A DNA stretch of 64,000 nt from assembly GCA_014841835.1 (NCBI GenBank), contig JACYUQ010000002.1, positions 310,001 to 374,000 of the forward strand. Direction: 5' to 3'. This stretch comes from Oxalobacteraceae sp. CFBP 13730. Lineage in GTDB: Bacteria > Pseudomonadota > Gammaproteobacteria > Burkholderiales > Burkholderiaceae_D. Positions within the stretch are counted from its first letter, which is position 1. The number at the start of each line of letters is the position of its first letter. This document shows positions 18,032 through 29,441 of the stretch, piece after piece. The translations under genes and the position numbers were made by a program. The notes below the pieces were generated by a model. That model searched no databases. It was not told where the DNA came from and worked only from the letters and a program-made list of their open reading frames with translations.

Positions 18032-21000
18032 ATGGATTGGCAGTTCTGGATCGACCGTGGCGGCACATTCACCGATATCGTGGGGCGCCGCCCGGATGGG
18101 CAACTCGTCACGCACAAGCTCCTGTCCGAGCACCCCGAGCAGTACCGCGACGCCGCGGTTGCGGGCATCCGTCACCTGCTGGGCATCGCGGCAGGTGCGC
18201 CGCTGCCGGCGGCCGGCATCGAGGCCGTCAAGATGGGCACGACCGTGGCCACCAATGCGCTGCTCGAGCGCAAGGGCGAGCCGACCGTGCTGGCGATTAC
18301 GCGCGGCTACCGCGACGCGCTGCGCATCGCTTACCAGAACCGGCCACGCCTGTTCGACCGCCACATCGTGCTGCCCGAGCTGCTGTACGCGCAGGTGATC
18401 GAGATCGATGAACGCGTCGGCGCGCACGGCGATATCGTGCAGCCGCTCGACGAAGCGGCCACCCGCGCCAGCCTGCAGGGAGCATTCGACGCCGGCCTGC
18501 GCTCGCTGGCCATCGTCTTCATGCACGGTTACCGCTACACGGCGCATGAAGCGGCCGTGGCCCGCATCGCGCGCGCGATCGGCTTCACGCAGGTGTCGGT
18601 CTCGCATGAAGTGAGCCCGATGATGAAGCTCGTCGCGCGCGGCGACACGACGGTCGTCGACGCCTATCTGTCGCCGATCCTGCGCCGCTACGTCGACCAG
18701 GTGGCCGACGAACTGCCCGGCGTGAACCTGCAGTTCATGCAGTCCAATGGCGGCCTGACCGATGCACGCGCGTTCCAGGGCAAGGACAGCATCCTGTCCG
18801 GCCCCTCCGGCGGCATTGTCGGCATGGTGCGCGCGAGCCGGCAGGCCGGCTTCGAGCGCGTGATCGGCTTCGACATGGGCGGCACCTCGACCGATGTATC
18901 CCATTTTGCGGGCGAGTTCGAGCGCGTGTTCGAAACCCAGGTGGCCGGCGTGCGCATGCGTGCGCCGATGATGAGCATCCACACCGTCGCCGCCGGCGGC
19001 GGCTCGATCCTGCACTTCGACGGCAGCCGCTATCGCGTGGGGCCGGACAGCGCCGGCGCCAATCCCGGCCCGGCCAGCTACCGGCGCGGCGGCCCGCTCG
19101 CCGTCACTGACTGCAATGTCATGCTCGGCAAGGTGCAGGCGGATTATTTTCCGCGCCTGTTCGGCGCGCGTGGCGACGAAGCGCTGGACGTGGCCGCCGT
19201 GCGCCGCCGTTTCGACGCGCTGGCCGACGAGATCGGCGCCGCAACGGGTGAACGGCCTGCACCGGAAGCGGTGGCCGAAGGCTTCATCGCGATCGCGGTG
19301 GGCAATATGGCCAACGCGATCAAGCAGATCTCGGTGCAGCGCGGCCACGATGTGACCGACTACGTGCTCACCAGTTTCGGCGGCGCCGGCGGCCAGCATG
19401 CGTGCCTCGTGGCCGACGCCCTCGGCATGCAGACGGTGTTCGTCCACTCGCTGGCCGGCGTGCTGTCGGCCTACGGCATGGGGCTGGCCGACCAGAGCGC
19501 GATGCGCGAGCAGGCAGTCGAAGAGCGGCTAAGCGATGCCGTGCTGCCGGTGCTGGCCGAACGCCTCGGCGTGCTGGGCGAGGCGGCGCGCGCGCAGTTG
19601 CTGGCGCAAGGCGTGGCGCCCGGGCGCATCACGCTCGTCGAACGCGTGCACTTGCGCTACGAAGGCACCGACTCGGCGCTCGTCGTGCTCGCGGGCGACA
19701 TGACGGGGATGACGGCGCAATTTGAACAAGCCTACAAACGCCGCTACTCGTTCCTGATGCCGGCACGCGCGCTGATCGTCGAAGCGGTGTCGGTCGAGGC
19801 CATCGGCCAGTCCGATGCACCGGCCGAGCAACTGGTGACGACGACCACGCCTGGCGGCGAAGCGGCCCCGCAGGACAGCGTGCGCATGTACAGCGCGGGC
19901 CGCTGGCACGATACCGGTGTCTACGCGCGCGCTGCGCTGCAGCCGGGACACGCGGTGTGCGGCCCGGCGATCATCGCCGAAGACAATGCGACCACGGTCG
20001 TCGAGCCGGGCTGGGAAGCGCGCGTGACACCGTATGGTCATTTGGTGCTGCAGCGCGTGCAAGCGCTGCCCGAGCGGCGCGCGATCGGCACCACGGCCGA
20101 TCCGGTGATGCTCGAGATCTTCAACAGCCTGTTCATGTCGATTGCCGAGCAGATGGGCCTGCGCCTGCAGAACACGGCGCACTCGGTCAACATCAAGGAA
20201 CGGCTGGACTTCAGCTGCGCGATCTTCGACCAGGACGGCAACCTGGTGGCCAATGCCCCGCACATGCCGGTGCATCTGGGCTCGATGGGCGAGAGCATCA
20301 AGACCGTGATGCGCGAGAACGCGGGCCGCATGCATGCGGGTGACGTGTACATCCTGAACGACCCGTACAACGGCGGCACGCACCTGCCCGACGTGACGGT
20401 GATCTCGCCCGTGTTCGACGAAGCGGGCGTCGAGATCCTGTTCTATGTTGGCTCGCGCGGCCACCACGCCGACATCGGCGGCACCACGCCCGGCTCGATG
20501 CCGCCCGACTCGAGCCACATCGAGCAGGAGGGTGTCCTGATCAACAATTTCAAGTTGATCGACGGGCAGGCCGGCGTGCTGCGCGAAGAAGCACTGCGCG
20601 CCTTGCTGCTGGGCGCGCGCTACCCGGCGCGTAATCCCGACCAGAACCTGGCCGACCTGCGCGCGCAGGTGGCGGCCAACCAGAAAGGCGTCGACGAGCT
20701 GCACAAGATGGTTGCGCACTTCGGCCTGGACGTGGTGCGCGCCTACATGGGCCACGTGCAGGACAACGCCGAAGAGGCGGTGCGACGCGTGATCTCGGCG
20801 CTCAAGGATGGCAGCTTCCACTACCAGCTCGATAACGGCGCGCACATTGATGTCGCGATTCGCGTGGACGCTGCCGCGCGCAGCGCGCAGATCGACTTCA
20901 CCGGCACGTCAGGCCAGCTACCAAACAACTTCAATGCGCCGTCGGCCGTGTGCATGGCGGCCGTGCTGTACGTGTTCCGCACGCTGGTCGACGACGAGAT

Positions 21001-21631
21001 TCCGCTCAACGCGGGTTGCCTGAAACCGCTGGAGGTCATCATCCCGCCCGGCTCGATGCTCAATCCGCATTATCCGGCGTCGGTCGTGTCGGGCAATGTC
21101 GAAACCTCGACCTGCATCACCAATGCGCTGTATGGCGCGCTGGGCGTGATGGCGGCGGCGCAGGGCACGATGAACAACTTCACGTTCGGCAACGACCGTT
21201 ATCAGTACTACGAGACCATCTCGGGTGGCTCCGGCGCGGGCGAGGGCTTCGATGGCACCGACGTGGTCCAGACCAATATGACCAACTCGCGCCTGACTGA
21301 TCCTGAAATCCTCGAATTCCGCTTCCCGGTGCGGCTCGAGCGGTACGAGATCCGGCCCGGCTCGGGCGGGGCGGGGCGCTGGCAGGGCGGCAACGGCGGC
21401 GTGCGCCGCGTGCGTTTTTTAGAGCCGATGACGGCGGCGATCCTGTCGAACAACCGGATTCACGCGCCGTTCGGCATGGCCGGTGGCGGAGACGCCGAGC
21501 GTGGCCGTAACAGTGTCGAGCGCGCCGACGGACGTATCGAGCAGGTCGGGCATATCGGCAAGATCGACATGGCCGCGGGCGACGTATTCGTCATCGAGAC
21601 GCCGGGCGGCGGCGGTTACGGCAAGCCGTAG
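18032..21631 (+). CDS. 5-oxoprolinase / hydantoinase-type ATP-dependent hydrolase, fused A and B halves
   Basis: A 1,199-residue single-chain protein. The HyuA-like N-terminal part begins with [16 protein letters not shown] and carries [14 protein letters not shown] (nucleotide-binding, about residues 280-295). The HyuB-like part begins near residue 690 ([17 protein letters not shown]). It ends in the glycine-rich [11 protein letters not shown] tail typical of 5-oxoprolinase. The expected reaction is ATP-dependent opening of 5-oxo-L-proline to glutamate, part of glutathione turnover. Start ATG 18032 has AGGGA six bases upstream. It stands alone, divergent from nnr across about 110 bases. A hydantoinase or acetone-carboxylase-like substrate cannot be excluded. 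Confidence 0.9.
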   Translation: MDWQFWIDRGGTFTDIVGRRPDGQLVTHKLLSEHPEQYRDAAVAGIRHLLGIAAGAPLPAAGIEAVKMGTTVATNALLERKGEPTVLAITRGYRDALRIAYQNRPRLFDRHIVLPELLYAQVIEIDERVGAHGDIVQPLDEAATRASLQGAFDAGLRSLAIVFMHGYRYTAHEAAVARIARAIGFTQVSVSHEVSPMMKLVARGDTTVVDAYLSPILRRYVDQVADELPGVNLQFMQSNGGLTDARAFQGKDSILSGPSGGIVGMVRASRQAGFERVIGFDMGGTSTDVSHFAGEFERVFETQVAGVRMRAPMMSIHTVAAGGGSILHFDGSRYRVGPDSAGANPGPASYRRGGPLAVTDCNVMLGKVQADYFPRLFGARGDEALDVAAVRRRFDALADEIGAATGERPAPEAVAEGFIAIAVGNMANAIKQISVQRGHDVTDYVLTSFGGAGGQHACLVADALGMQTVFVHSLAGVLSAYGMGLADQSAMREQAVEERLSDAVLPVLAERLGVLGEAARAQLLAQGVAPGRITLVERVHLRYEGTDSALVVLAGDMTGMTAQFEQAYKRRYSFLMPARALIVEAVSVEAIGQSDAPAEQLVTTTTPGGEAAPQDSVRMYSAGRWHDTGVYARAALQPGHAVCGPAIIAEDNATTVVEPGWEARVTPYGHLVLQRVQALPERRAIGTTADPVMLEIFNSLFMSIAEQMGLRLQNTAHSVNIKERLDFSCAIFDQDGNLVANAPHMPVHLGSMGESIKTVMRENAGRMHAGDVYILNDPYNGGTHLPDVTVISPVFDEAGVEILFYVGSRGHHADIGGTTPGSMPPDSSHIEQEGVLINNFKLIDGQAGVLREEALRALLLGARYPARNPDQNLADLRAQVAANQKGVDELHKMVAHFGLDVVRAYMGHVQDNAEEAVRRVISALKDGSFHYQLDNGAHIDVAIRVDAAARSAQIDFTGTSGQLPNNFNAPSAVCMAAVLYVFRTLVDDEIPLNAGCLKPLEVIIPPGSMLNPHYPASVVSGNVETSTCITNALYGALGVMAAAQGTMNNFTFGNDRYQYYETISGGSGAGEGFDGTDVVQTNMTNSRLTDPEILEFRFPVRLERYEIRPGSGGAGRWQGGNGGVRRVRFLEPMTAAILSNNRIHAPFGMAGGGDAERGRNSVERADGRIEQVGHIGKIDMAAGDVFVIETPGGGGYGKP

Positions 21632-21713
21632 GATGGCGCGGCATATTGTGGCCCGCCCGCGCGCCCTGTATGCTGCACCAGCATCGATTTTCAACACTAC
21701 TACGAGAGATACC

Positions 21714-22181
21714 ATGAAACGTGTACTGACCTGCTCCGCCCTGGTGGCGGCAATGCTGCTGACGGTAACCGCCTGCAAGCGCGCCGAAGCCCCGGCCACG
21801 CCGGCTGCCGACACCAGCGGCGCGACCACCAGCGCGCCGGCCGTTGCCTCGCAACAGATCGACACCGTGGTCGGCACCGGCAAGGAAGCCACGTCCGGTT
21901 CGACCGCTGTCGTCAACTACACCGGCTGGCTGTACGAGCCGGCCGCCGCCCAGCAGCGTGGCAAGGAGTTCGATTCGTCGATCGGCCGTGAACCGTTCAG
22001 CTTCCAGGTTGGCGCCGGCCAGGTCATCAAGGGTTGGGATGTCGGCGTGCAAGGCATGAAAGTCGGCGGCAAGCGCACGCTGATCGTGCCGGCCGACATG
22101 GGTTATGGCGCCGGCGGCGCAGGCCCGATTCCCCCGAACGCCACGCTGGTATTCGAGGTCGAGCTGCTCGACGTGCGTTAA
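21714..22181 (+). CDS. FKBP-type peptidyl-prolyl isomerase lipoprotein
   Basis: A 155-residue exported protein. The signal peptide ends in the lipobox TVTAC with Cys about residue 20, so it should be lipidated; the next residue is Lys, not Asp, which favours the outer membrane. A low-complexity Ala/Thr/Pro linker follows. The FKBP domain has VVNYTGWLYEP, FSFQVGAGQVIKGWDVGVQGMK and PADMGYGAGG. The start is the ATG at 21714; the frame open from 21483 is antisense overlap with the oxoprolinase tail and is ignored. Its stop codon overlaps the convergent ydcF-like stop by 4 bases. Confidence 0.94.
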   Translation: MKRVLTCSALVAAMLLTVTACKRAEAPATPAADTSGATTSAPAVASQQIDTVVGTGKEATSGSTAVVNYTGWLYEPAAAQQRGKEFDSSIGREPFSFQVGAGQVIKGWDVGVQGMKVGGKRTLIVPADMGYGAGGAGPIPPNATLVFEVELLDVR

Positions 22182-23134
22182 TTCGCGACCGGCGCCGGCG
22201 CGGTTGCCGGGGCCTTTGCTGGCGCTTGTGATGGCGAAGGTGCCGCTGCCGGTGCCGGTTTCAAAGCAGGCGCCAATACCGGCGTCAATGCCGGGGGCAG
22301 CGCCGCGCGGCGGGGCGTTGTCGCCACCGGGTCCTGTTTCGCCCCCGGCGCTTCACGATCGCGGATCCGGTACCACGCAAGGCCCAGCAACTCATAGGTT
22401 GCGTACCACGAGCGCCGCATGCCTTCCGCGCTTGGCAGCCAGGCGTCGAAACCGTAGTTGGGGTTGTAGACGAACATGGTCGGCGCCTCGACCACCTGCA
22501 GGCCTTCACGCTCGAACACATTGCGCGCGCGGTGCATGTGCATCGCATCGGTCACGAGCAGGATCCGTTTCACGCCGGCTTTACGCAGCAGCAGATTGCT
22601 GTAGATCGCATTCTCGCCCGTATCGCGCGAGCGTCGCTCAATCCATTTGACCGGCACGCCGAAGTCCTCGCGCAGCGCCCTGGCCATCGCGTCGGCCTTG
22701 GTGTACCCCATGTCGATGGTGGCCGGATCGACACCGCTGCCGCCATTGCCGCCGGTGACCAGAATCGGCAGGCCGGTGCGCCGCTGCAGGTGCGCCCCAT
22801 AGCGCAGCCGCGCAAGGGCCGTGTGGTCGGGAATGTCGCGGTTGTCGTATTCACCGGCACTGCGTAACCGGCCTGCCGCCAGCACGACGATGGCCTCGGC
22901 GCTGGCGCTCTCGGGCCGCGCGAGCGGCTTGGTCAGCTCTTCCAGCGGCCGGACCAGAAAGCTCGATCCGGCATTGCTCGACATGAGTGTCAGCAGGGCC
23001 AGACCGGTGCCGGCGACGATGCGCCCGGCCCTTGGACGGAAACGCCATAGCACCAGACCCAGCGCGATGATCAGGTACAGGCTGGTGGGTGGCAGGAAAA
23101 GATTACGGGGAAGGGCGTTGATTAGGTCGAGCAA
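22178..23134 (-). CDS. YdcF/ElyC/SanA family (DUF218) membrane protein
   Basis: A 318-residue inner-membrane protein with two N-terminal hydrophobic helices (about residues 15-32 and 38-60) and a DUF218 domain outside the membrane. Family markers are AIVVLAAGRLRSAGEY, ILVTGGNGG and ILLVTDAMHMHRARNVFE. The E. coli relatives SanA and ElyC affect envelope integrity and peptidoglycan or lipid-carrier metabolism; the exact reaction is unknown here. The last ~45 residues are almost only Ala, Pro, Thr and Lys and look disordered. Confidence 0.88.
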   Translation of the reverse strand: MLDLINALPRNLFLPPTSLYLIIALGLVLWRFRPRAGRIVAGTGLALLTLMSSNAGSSFLVRPLEELTKPLARPESASAEAIVVLAAGRLRSAGEYDNRDIPDHTALARLRYGAHLQRRTGLPILVTGGNGGSGVDPATIDMGYTKADAMARALREDFGVPVKWIERRSRDTGENAIYSNLLLRKAGVKRILLVTDAMHMHRARNVFEREGLQVVEAPTMFVYNPNYGFDAWLPSAEGMRRSWYATYELLGLAWYRIRDREAPGAKQDPVATTPRRAALPPALTPVLAPALKPAPAAAPSPSQAPAKAPATAPAPVAN

Positions 23135-23215
23135 AATGGAAGGCGATCGGGCCGCTGTAGTAAGAATGACAGCGACAGTAGACCGTAACTTGTGCAGTGC
23201 GTCAAGTTGAGGGCC

Positions 23216-23455
23216 CTAGACCCGGTAGCCGGTATTGAGCACGTACAGCTCGAGAGGCAAGGCCACGATGGCCAGCAGCATGGGCAGCAGCCACACGATT
23301 TTTTGCATCCGGCTCATGCGCGGATGGTGTTGTCGGCGCGTGCGGTAGGCCCGATAACCGGCATAGGCGGCCAGTGGCGGGAAGATGAAGATCGGGATGG
23401 CGAGCCAGAAGGTCAGCGCCGACAGCAGCGTCAGAACGAGGGAGAGCAATGCCAT
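23216..23455 (-). CDS. Small inner-membrane protein, two TM helices, unknown function
   Basis: A 79-residue protein with two hydrophobic stretches (about residues 1-30 and 52-75) separated by a basic loop YRAYRTRRQHHPR. By the positive-inside rule the loop would be cytoplasmic. I choose the ATG at 23455. The frame stays open further up but there it overlaps the response-regulator gene and repeats a TSRPTS-type string. The ribosome site is poor. It lies 45 bases after the stop of the response-regulator gene on the same strand and could be its last cistron. No family recognised. Confidence 0.6.
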   Translation of the reverse strand: MALLSLVLTLLSALTFWLAIPIFIFPPLAAYAGYRAYRTRRQHHPRMSRMQKIVWLLPMLLAIVALPLELYVLNTGYRV

Positions 23456-23499
23456 GGCGATTGGTTGCGATGTTGGTCGTGATGTTGGTCGTGATTTGT

Positions 23500-25131
23500 T
23501 CAACCGGCCGCAATCCCGTACTTGCGCCGCGCCGCCTGGTATTCCTCGGTCAGCGTGGCCAGCCGCGGATGCTGTGCGTCCTGCGCCCGGATGCCGTCCA
23601 GCAGACCGGCGGCGGTCTGGCCCAGCGGATGGTCCCACCCGAGTTCGTTGATCTGGCGAAGGATGCCGCCTGCGGTGGCCACCATTACCTGCAGGTTGCG
23701 CGGCGCCAGGTGCAGCGCTTCGCGCAGCGTCTGGACTGCGCCGCGCACATCGCCCATATTGCGTTTTTCGTCGGCCACGCCCAGCAGGATCTGCGCCTGC
23801 GCCTTGAGCTGCTGGCCCATGTTCTCGAGCAGGTCGGCGCGCCCGGCGTCGACGAACACCGTCATCGCCTGCTCGGGCGAGACGCCGCTGTCTGCGTCAT
23901 TTACGACCGTCAGCATCACGCTGGCCGCCTGATCGTCGAGCCGGTGCGCCAGGCATGCGCGCGCCAGCTCGAGTTTGAGGCTAGGGGACAGCGCGTCGTT
24001 GGCGCGCACCGCCAACACGGCAGTCTGCAGTCCGGCCACCGCCGCGCCGCCGTTGCCGGTCTTGTCGTACAGGAGCGCGTTGGCATAGGCGTGGCAGGCA
24101 TCGTAGCCCGGCGTGGCGCGCAGCGAACGTTCGAGATCGCGGATCACGCCCGTGGCCTGCAGCAGGTCGCCGCGCGCCACCAGCGTCTTGACCAGGCTGA
24201 CGTGGTCTTCGGGATCGCGAAACGACGAGTAGCGCGCTTTGCCCACCACCTGGCGGAACGACGTCTCGGCCACGGCCATGTCGCCCGTGGTCAGTGCGAG
24301 CTCGCCCAGTTTGCGCAGGCGCCCCACGACGTGCGGCGAGATGGCGACTGCATCGGCCAGCACGCGCTGGGCCAGTGCCGGCTCGCCGTCCGCCTCGAGG
24401 CAGCGCGCGAGCAGGTCGTAGCCGGCCATCAGGCGCGGGTTGGTTGCCAGCAGTTCTTCGAGGATCGCGCGCGCGTCATCCGGTTGACCCAGCGCGAGCA
24501 GCGTGCGCGCCAGGCCCAGGGCCGCCCAGCCGACCGGGCGTTCGGCCAGCACGTCGCGGTAGACGGCGGCGGCCTCTGAATGTTCGCCCAGCGTCGTGTG
24601 GAGCTCGGCGCGCACGCGTGCGAGGTCGGCCGCAAAGCGCGGCTGCGCCTGGGCGCCGTTGGCGCACGCCAGAATCGCCTCCCGCAGCCTGCCTTGCGCC
24701 GCCAGTTGCCAGGCCGGGAGCAGGGCGCTGCGCCGATCGAGCGCGCGCTTGATGCGCGTGCTGATCAACTCCACCGTGAACGGCTTAAGCAGGTAATCGG
24801 TGGGCGCCAGTTCGGCGGCGCTGACAACCTTGTCGCGCTCGGCCTCGGAGGTGAGCATGATGAAGATGGTCGACGGCGTAATCAGGAGATGCTGGCGCAG
24901 GTCTTCCAGCAGTTGCTGGCCGTCCTGGCCTTCGCCGGTGCCACTGGCCAGGTCGTACTCGCACAGGATGATGTCGAACGCACGCTGCTGCAGCTGGCGG
25001 ATCGCCGTGCCCGCATTGACCGCGTGTTCGATCTTCGTGATGCCGGCCAGGCCCAGCATGTTTTGCAGGCTGGTGCGCATGCCCGGATTGGGATCGACCA
25101 CCAGCACCGCCAGGTTCGCGTTTTCTTGCAT
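23500..25131 (-). CDS. Response regulator with CheY-like receiver and TPR-like repeats
   Basis: A 543-residue protein. The receiver domain (about residues 1-125) has acidic residues at VVDPNPG, the phospho-acceptor Asp in ILCEYDLA, the Thr in IMLTSE and the Lys in YLLKPF. The remaining ~400 residues are helical repeats of TPR character (for example LAERPVGWAALGLARTLLALGQ), with no DNA-binding or enzyme domain. Output is probably protein-protein interaction. ATG 25131 has GAGAG eight bases upstream and gives the natural receiver N-terminus; the open frame to 25224 adds unrelated residues. No sensor kinase is adjacent. Confidence 0.9.
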   Translation of the reverse strand: MQENANLAVLVVDPNPGMRTSLQNMLGLAGITKIEHAVNAGTAIRQLQQRAFDIILCEYDLASGTGEGQDGQQLLEDLRQHLLITPSTIFIMLTSEAERDKVVSAAELAPTDYLLKPFTVELISTRIKRALDRRSALLPAWQLAAQGRLREAILACANGAQAQPRFAADLARVRAELHTTLGEHSEAAAVYRDVLAERPVGWAALGLARTLLALGQPDDARAILEELLATNPRLMAGYDLLARCLEADGEPALAQRVLADAVAISPHVVGRLRKLGELALTTGDMAVAETSFRQVVGKARYSSFRDPEDHVSLVKTLVARGDLLQATGVIRDLERSLRATPGYDACHAYANALLYDKTGNGGAAVAGLQTAVLAVRANDALSPSLKLELARACLAHRLDDQAASVMLTVVNDADSGVSPEQAMTVFVDAGRADLLENMGQQLKAQAQILLGVADEKRNMGDVRGAVQTLREALHLAPRNLQVMVATAGGILRQINELGWDHPLGQTAAGLLDGIRAQDAQHPRLATLTEEYQAARRKYGIAAG

Positions 25132-25296
25132 CGTCGCTCTCGTCTGCTCTGGCCGCGTACGCCGGACGGCGCACATCGCAAGATTGTTCAACGTTAAGAT
25201 ACCGGCAAGTGCCGAAACGATCAAGGAAACCGGTACGCTGCGTGCGCGAGGCGCCAGCCGGTCGTCGATGGCGGCCCGGCCAGAGGGGTGAGGCTG

Positions 25297-25302
25297 TATA
25301 AT
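25297..25302 (+). promoter_or_regulatory. Candidate -10 box for purL
   Basis: A perfect TATAAT lies 55 bases before the purL ATG. No convincing -35 is seen at 16-18 bp, and the preceding TG is one base too close for the usual extended -10, so assignment is tentative. Confidence 0.4.
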
Positions 25303-25356
25303 ACCGGCCTATCTTCCACCCTAGCAGCGACGCTGCATCAACCGACTGTCCAAGCC

Positions 25357-28300
25357 ATGTTGATTCTGCCGGGTTCCAATGCCCTGTCCGCCTTCCGTAG
25401 CCAACGCCTCCTGAGCCAACTGCAAGCTGTCGCCCCGTCGATCGCCGCAGTCCAGGGCCGTTTCTACCATTTCATCGACACCAGCGCGCCACTGTCCATC
25501 GACGATACGTCGCGCCTGTCGGCCATGCTCACCTATGGCGAGCCTGCGCCGGAGACCCTGTACGACGGCGTGACCGAAGCATTCTTCGTCATCCCGCGCC
25601 TTGGCACCATTTCACCGTGGGCGTCGAAAGCGACCGATATCGCGCGCAACTGCGGCATGGGCCATGTCCACCGCATCGAGCGCGGCATCGGCTATACCGT
25701 CGTACTCAAGACCGGCATCCTTGGCAGCAGCTTCGGCGCCCCCAAAAAACTGGCGGACGACGAACTGCAGGCAGTCATCGGCCTGCTGCACGACCGCATG
25801 ACCGATACGGTCCTGCGCAACGCCGACGACGCGCAGCACCTGTTCAATGAACTCGAGGGCAAGCAGCTCGAGAGCATCGACGTGCTGGGTCTCGGCCGCG
25901 CCGCACTGGTGCGCGCCAACACCGAACTCGGTCTGGCGATGTCGGACGACGAAGTCGATTACCTGAACGACGCCTTCACGAAGGCGCAGCGCAACCCGAC
26001 CGACGTCGAGCTGATGATGTTCGCGCAGGCGAACTCGGAGCACTGCCGTCACAAGATCTTCAATGCCGACTGGGTCATCGACGGCGAGAAGCAGAGCATC
26101 TCGCTGTTCGGCATGATCAAGAACACGCACCAGCTGAACCCGCGCGGCACCGTCGTCGCCTACAGCGACAACTCGTCGATCATCGAAGGCGCGACCGTCA
26201 CCCGGTTCTTCCCGCGCGATGGCGAAGAATACGGCCCGTCGACGGAGCTCGTGCACACCCTGATGAAGGTCGAGACACACAATCACCCGACCGCGATCTC
26301 GCCATTCCCGGGCGCCTCGACCGGCGCCGGCGGCGAAATCCGCGACGAAGGCGCAACGGGCCGCGGCGCCAAGCCGAAGGCGGGCCTGGCCGGCTTCACG
26401 GTCTCGAACCTGGTGATTCCCGATGCCGTGCGGCCGTGGGAAAACGCGTCGGACGTGACGGGCCAGATGCGCTCGGATGCCTTGTACGGCAAGCCGGAAC
26501 GCATCGCCTCGCCACTGCAGATCATGATCGAAGGCCCGATCGGCGGCGCCGCATTCAGTAATGAATTCGGCCGGCCGGTCCTGGGCGGTTACTTCCGTAC
26601 CTATGAACAGAACGTCGGCGCAGCCGGCGCGGTCTACGGCTACCATAAGCCGATCATGATCGCCGGCGGCATCGGCAGCATCTCGGCCGCGCACACGCAC
26701 AAAGACGAGATCCCGGTCGGCAGCCTCTTGATCCAGCTGGGCGGCCCTGGCATGCGCATCGGCATGGGCGGCAGCGCCGCGTCGTCGATGGCCACCGGCA
26801 CCAACACGGCCGACCTGGACTTCGACTCGGTCCAGCGCGGCAATCCGGAGATGGAACGCCGCGCACAGGAAGTGATCAACGGCTGCTGGCAGCTGGGCGC
26901 GCACAATCCGATCATCTCGATCCACGACGTGGGCGCGGGCGGCTTGTCCAACGCCTTCCCGGAAATCGTCAACGACGCCAAGCGCGGTGCGATCTTCAAT
27001 CTGCGCAAGGTGCCGCTCGAAGAAAGCGGTCTGGCGCCAAAAGAAATCTGGTCGAATGAATCGCAGGAGCGCTACGTGCTGGCGATCGCCCCTGAGAACC
27101 TGGCGAAGTTCGCCGCGCTGTGCGAGCGCGAGCGCTGCCCGTTCGCCGTCGTCGGTACTGCGACCGAAGAACGTCAACTGCGCCTGCTCGACGAAGAGCA
27201 GGCCGGTGGTCCGAATGCGTCGCCGGTCGACATGCCGATGGACGTCCTGCTCGGCAAACCGCCGAAGATGACGCGCGACGTGCAGCACGTGCAGAACACG
27301 TTCCCGCCGGTGGACCTGACCGGCATCGAGTTGGTCGAAGCAGCGCGCCGCGTGCTGCAGAATCCCACCGTGGGCGACAAATCGTTCCTGATCACGATCG
27401 GCGACCGCACGGTCGGCGGCATGACGGTGCGCGACCAGATGGTCGGCCCATGGCAGGTGCCGGTGGCCGATTGCGCCGTCACGGCAATGGCCTACGACGG
27501 CTTCCTCGGCGAAGCGATGGCGATGGGCGAGCGTACGCCGCTGGCCGTCATCGACGCTGCCGCATCGGGCCGGATGGCCGTGGCCGAGTCCATCATGAAT
27601 ATCGCGGCCGCCGCGATCGACGACATTTCGGACATCAAGCTGTCGGCCAACTGGATGGCGGCCTGCGGCCAGCCGGGCCAGGACGCCGCGCTGTTCGACA
27701 CCGTGAAAGCCGTCGGCATGGAACTGTGCCCGGCGCTGGGCGTGTCGATCCCGGTCGGCAAGGATTCGCTGTCGATGCGCACCACCTGGAACGACGCTGG
27801 CGAATCGAAAGCCGTGATCTCGCCGGTGTCGCTGATCGTCTCGGCGTTCGCGCCGGTGGCCGATATCCGCCGCTCGCTCACGCCGCAACTGCGTACCGAT
27901 GCGGGCGAGACGGCCCTGATCCTGGTCGACCTGGGCCGCGGCAAGAACCGCCTGGGCGCATCGATCCTGGCGCAGGTCACCCAGCAACTGGGTGACTCGG
28001 TGCCGGACGTCGATTCGCCGGACGACCTGAAAGCGCTGTTCGGCGCGATCCAGGCGCTGAACAAGGATGGCAAGCTGCTGGCCTACCACGACCGCTCGGA
28101 CGGCGGCCTGTTCGCGACGCTGGCCGAGATGGCCTTCGCTGGCCGCACCGGCGTGTCGGTCAACCTCGACATTCTGACGATGGAGAGCGAGCACGCGGCT
28201 GACTGGGGCGATGCCAAGAACTGGACCGGCCAGGTGGCCGAGCGCCGCAACGAGATGACGCTGCGCGCATTGTTCAGCGAAGAACTGGGCGCCGTGTTCC

Positions 28301-29388
28301 AGGTGCGCGTGGAGGACAAGACGGCCGTCATGAACGTGCTGCGCGAAGCGAATCTGGGCGCCTGCAGCCATATCATCGGCAAGCTCAATGACCGTGGCGC
28401 GATCGAGTTCACGCGCGACGCCAAAGTCATCTACAACGAAAAGCGCAGCAGCCTGCACCGCCTGTGGAGCGAGACCAGCTGGCGCATCGCGCGCCTGCGC
28501 GACAATCCGGAGTGCGCGGACGCCGAATACGACCGCCTGCTCGACGAGCACGATATCGGCATGACGCCGAAGATCAGCTTCAATCTGGACGAGGATGTCG
28601 CCGCACCGTTCATCGCGACCGGCAAGCGTCCACGCGTGGCAATCCTGCGCGAGCAGGGCGTCAACTCGCACATCGAGACCGCCTGGGTCATGCACCAGGC
28701 AGGCTTCGCGGCCATCGACGTGCACATGAGCGACCTGATTGCCGGCCGCGCCAAGCTGGACGACTTCCATGGGGTGATCGCCGTCGGCGGCTTCTCGTAC
28801 GGTGACGTGCTGGGCGCAGGCGAAGGCTGGGCCAAGACCATCCTGTTCAACCCGCAGCTGTCGGACCAGTTCGCCCGCTTCTTCGCGCGCCAGGACACGT
28901 TCGGCCTGGGCGTCTGCAACGGCTGCCAGATGATGAGCAACCTGAAGTCGATCATCCCGGGTGCGCAGGCATGGCCGAAGTTCACGCGCAACAAGTCGGA
29001 GCAGTTCGAAGCGCGCTTCGGCATGGTCGAAGTGCTGGACTCGCCGTCGATCTTCTTCCAGGGCATGGCCGGCACCCACGCGCCAATCGCCATCGCGCAC
29101 GGCGAAGGTTTCGCCGACTTCTCGCTGACGGGCGACTACGACGCATCGATCAAGGCGATGCGCTTCGTCGACAACCGCGGCCAGGCCACCGAAACGTACC
29201 CGTTCAACCCGAACGGCTCGCCAGGCGGACTGACGTCGGTGACAACGGCCGATGGCCGCTTTACGGTCCTGATGCCACACGCCGAGCGCGTCTTCCGCGC
29301 CTCGGTGCATTCGTGGGCACCAGAATCCTGGGGCGACGAGTCGCCATGGATGCGGATGTTCCGCAACGCACGCAAGTGGGTTGGCTGA
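25357..29388 (+). CDS. purL: Phosphoribosylformylglycinamidine (FGAM) synthase, large single-chain type
   Basis: A 1,343-residue enzyme for step four of purine synthesis: FGAR + Gln + ATP gives FGAM. It carries the N-terminal PurS-like region, the FGAM linker with [17 protein letters not shown], two AIRS-related ATP domains, and a C-terminal glutaminase. The glutaminase nucleophile is Cys1187 in [10 protein letters not shown], with His/Glu near MPHAERVF. Length matches proteobacterial long PurL (about 1,300-1,340). I start at [14 protein letters not shown], the family N-terminus; the open frame from 25288 crosses the candidate promoter. A clear terminator follows. Confidence 0.98.
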   Translation: MLILPGSNALSAFRSQRLLSQLQAVAPSIAAVQGRFYHFIDTSAPLSIDDTSRLSAMLTYGEPAPETLYDGVTEAFFVIPRLGTISPWASKATDIARNCGMGHVHRIERGIGYTVVLKTGILGSSFGAPKKLADDELQAVIGLLHDRMTDTVLRNADDAQHLFNELEGKQLESIDVLGLGRAALVRANTELGLAMSDDEVDYLNDAFTKAQRNPTDVELMMFAQANSEHCRHKIFNADWVIDGEKQSISLFGMIKNTHQLNPRGTVVAYSDNSSIIEGATVTRFFPRDGEEYGPSTELVHTLMKVETHNHPTAISPFPGASTGAGGEIRDEGATGRGAKPKAGLAGFTVSNLVIPDAVRPWENASDVTGQMRSDALYGKPERIASPLQIMIEGPIGGAAFSNEFGRPVLGGYFRTYEQNVGAAGAVYGYHKPIMIAGGIGSISAAHTHKDEIPVGSLLIQLGGPGMRIGMGGSAASSMATGTNTADLDFDSVQRGNPEMERRAQEVINGCWQLGAHNPIISIHDVGAGGLSNAFPEIVNDAKRGAIFNLRKVPLEESGLAPKEIWSNESQERYVLAIAPENLAKFAALCERERCPFAVVGTATEERQLRLLDEEQAGGPNASPVDMPMDVLLGKPPKMTRDVQHVQNTFPPVDLTGIELVEAARRVLQNPTVGDKSFLITIGDRTVGGMTVRDQMVGPWQVPVADCAVTAMAYDGFLGEAMAMGERTPLAVIDAAASGRMAVAESIMNIAAAAIDDISDIKLSANWMAACGQPGQDAALFDTVKAVGMELCPALGVSIPVGKDSLSMRTTWNDAGESKAVISPVSLIVSAFAPVADIRRSLTPQLRTDAGETALILVDLGRGKNRLGASILAQVTQQLGDSVPDVDSPDDLKALFGAIQALNKDGKLLAYHDRSDGGLFATLAEMAFAGRTGVSVNLDILTMESEHAADWGDAKNWTGQVAERRNEMTLRALFSEELGAVFQVRVEDKTAVMNVLREANLGACSHIIGKLNDRGAIEFTRDAKVIYNEKRSSLHRLWSETSWRIARLRDNPECADAEYDRLLDEHDIGMTPKISFNLDEDVAAPFIATGKRPRVAILREQGVNSHIETAWVMHQAGFAAIDVHMSDLIAGRAKLDDFHGVIAVGGFSYGDVLGAGEGWAKTILFNPQLSDQFARFFARQDTFGLGVCNGCQMMSNLKSIIPGAQAWPKFTRNKSEQFEARFGMVEVLDSPSIFFQGMAGTHAPIAIAHGEGFADFSLTGDYDASIKAMRFVDNRGQATETYPFNPNGSPGGLTSVTTADGRFTVLMPHAERVFRASVHSWAPESWGDESPWMRMFRNARKWVG

Positions 29389-29402
29389 TCGGCTGACGAT
29401 GC

Positions 29403-29430
29403 AAAACGCCTCCTCGGAGGCGTTTTTTTT
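29403..29430 (+). terminator. Intrinsic terminator after purL
   Basis: AAAACGCCTCC (29403-29413) pairs with GGAGGCGTTTT (29416-29426), followed by four more T residues. It starts 15 bases after the purL stop. Confidence 0.92.
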
Positions 29431-29441
29431 CGTCCAGTAGT

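Noticed and set aside
22821..23210. Plus-strand ORF opposite the ydcF-like gene
   Set aside because: Shadow of the minus-strand gene; composition is low-information and there is no ribosome site.
25612..29310. A 1,232-codon open frame antisense to purL
   Set aside because: GC-rich genes with strong third-position bias leave long open frames on the other strand. The predicted protein is His/Arg/Asp-rich with no domain, while the sense frame is a complete PurL.
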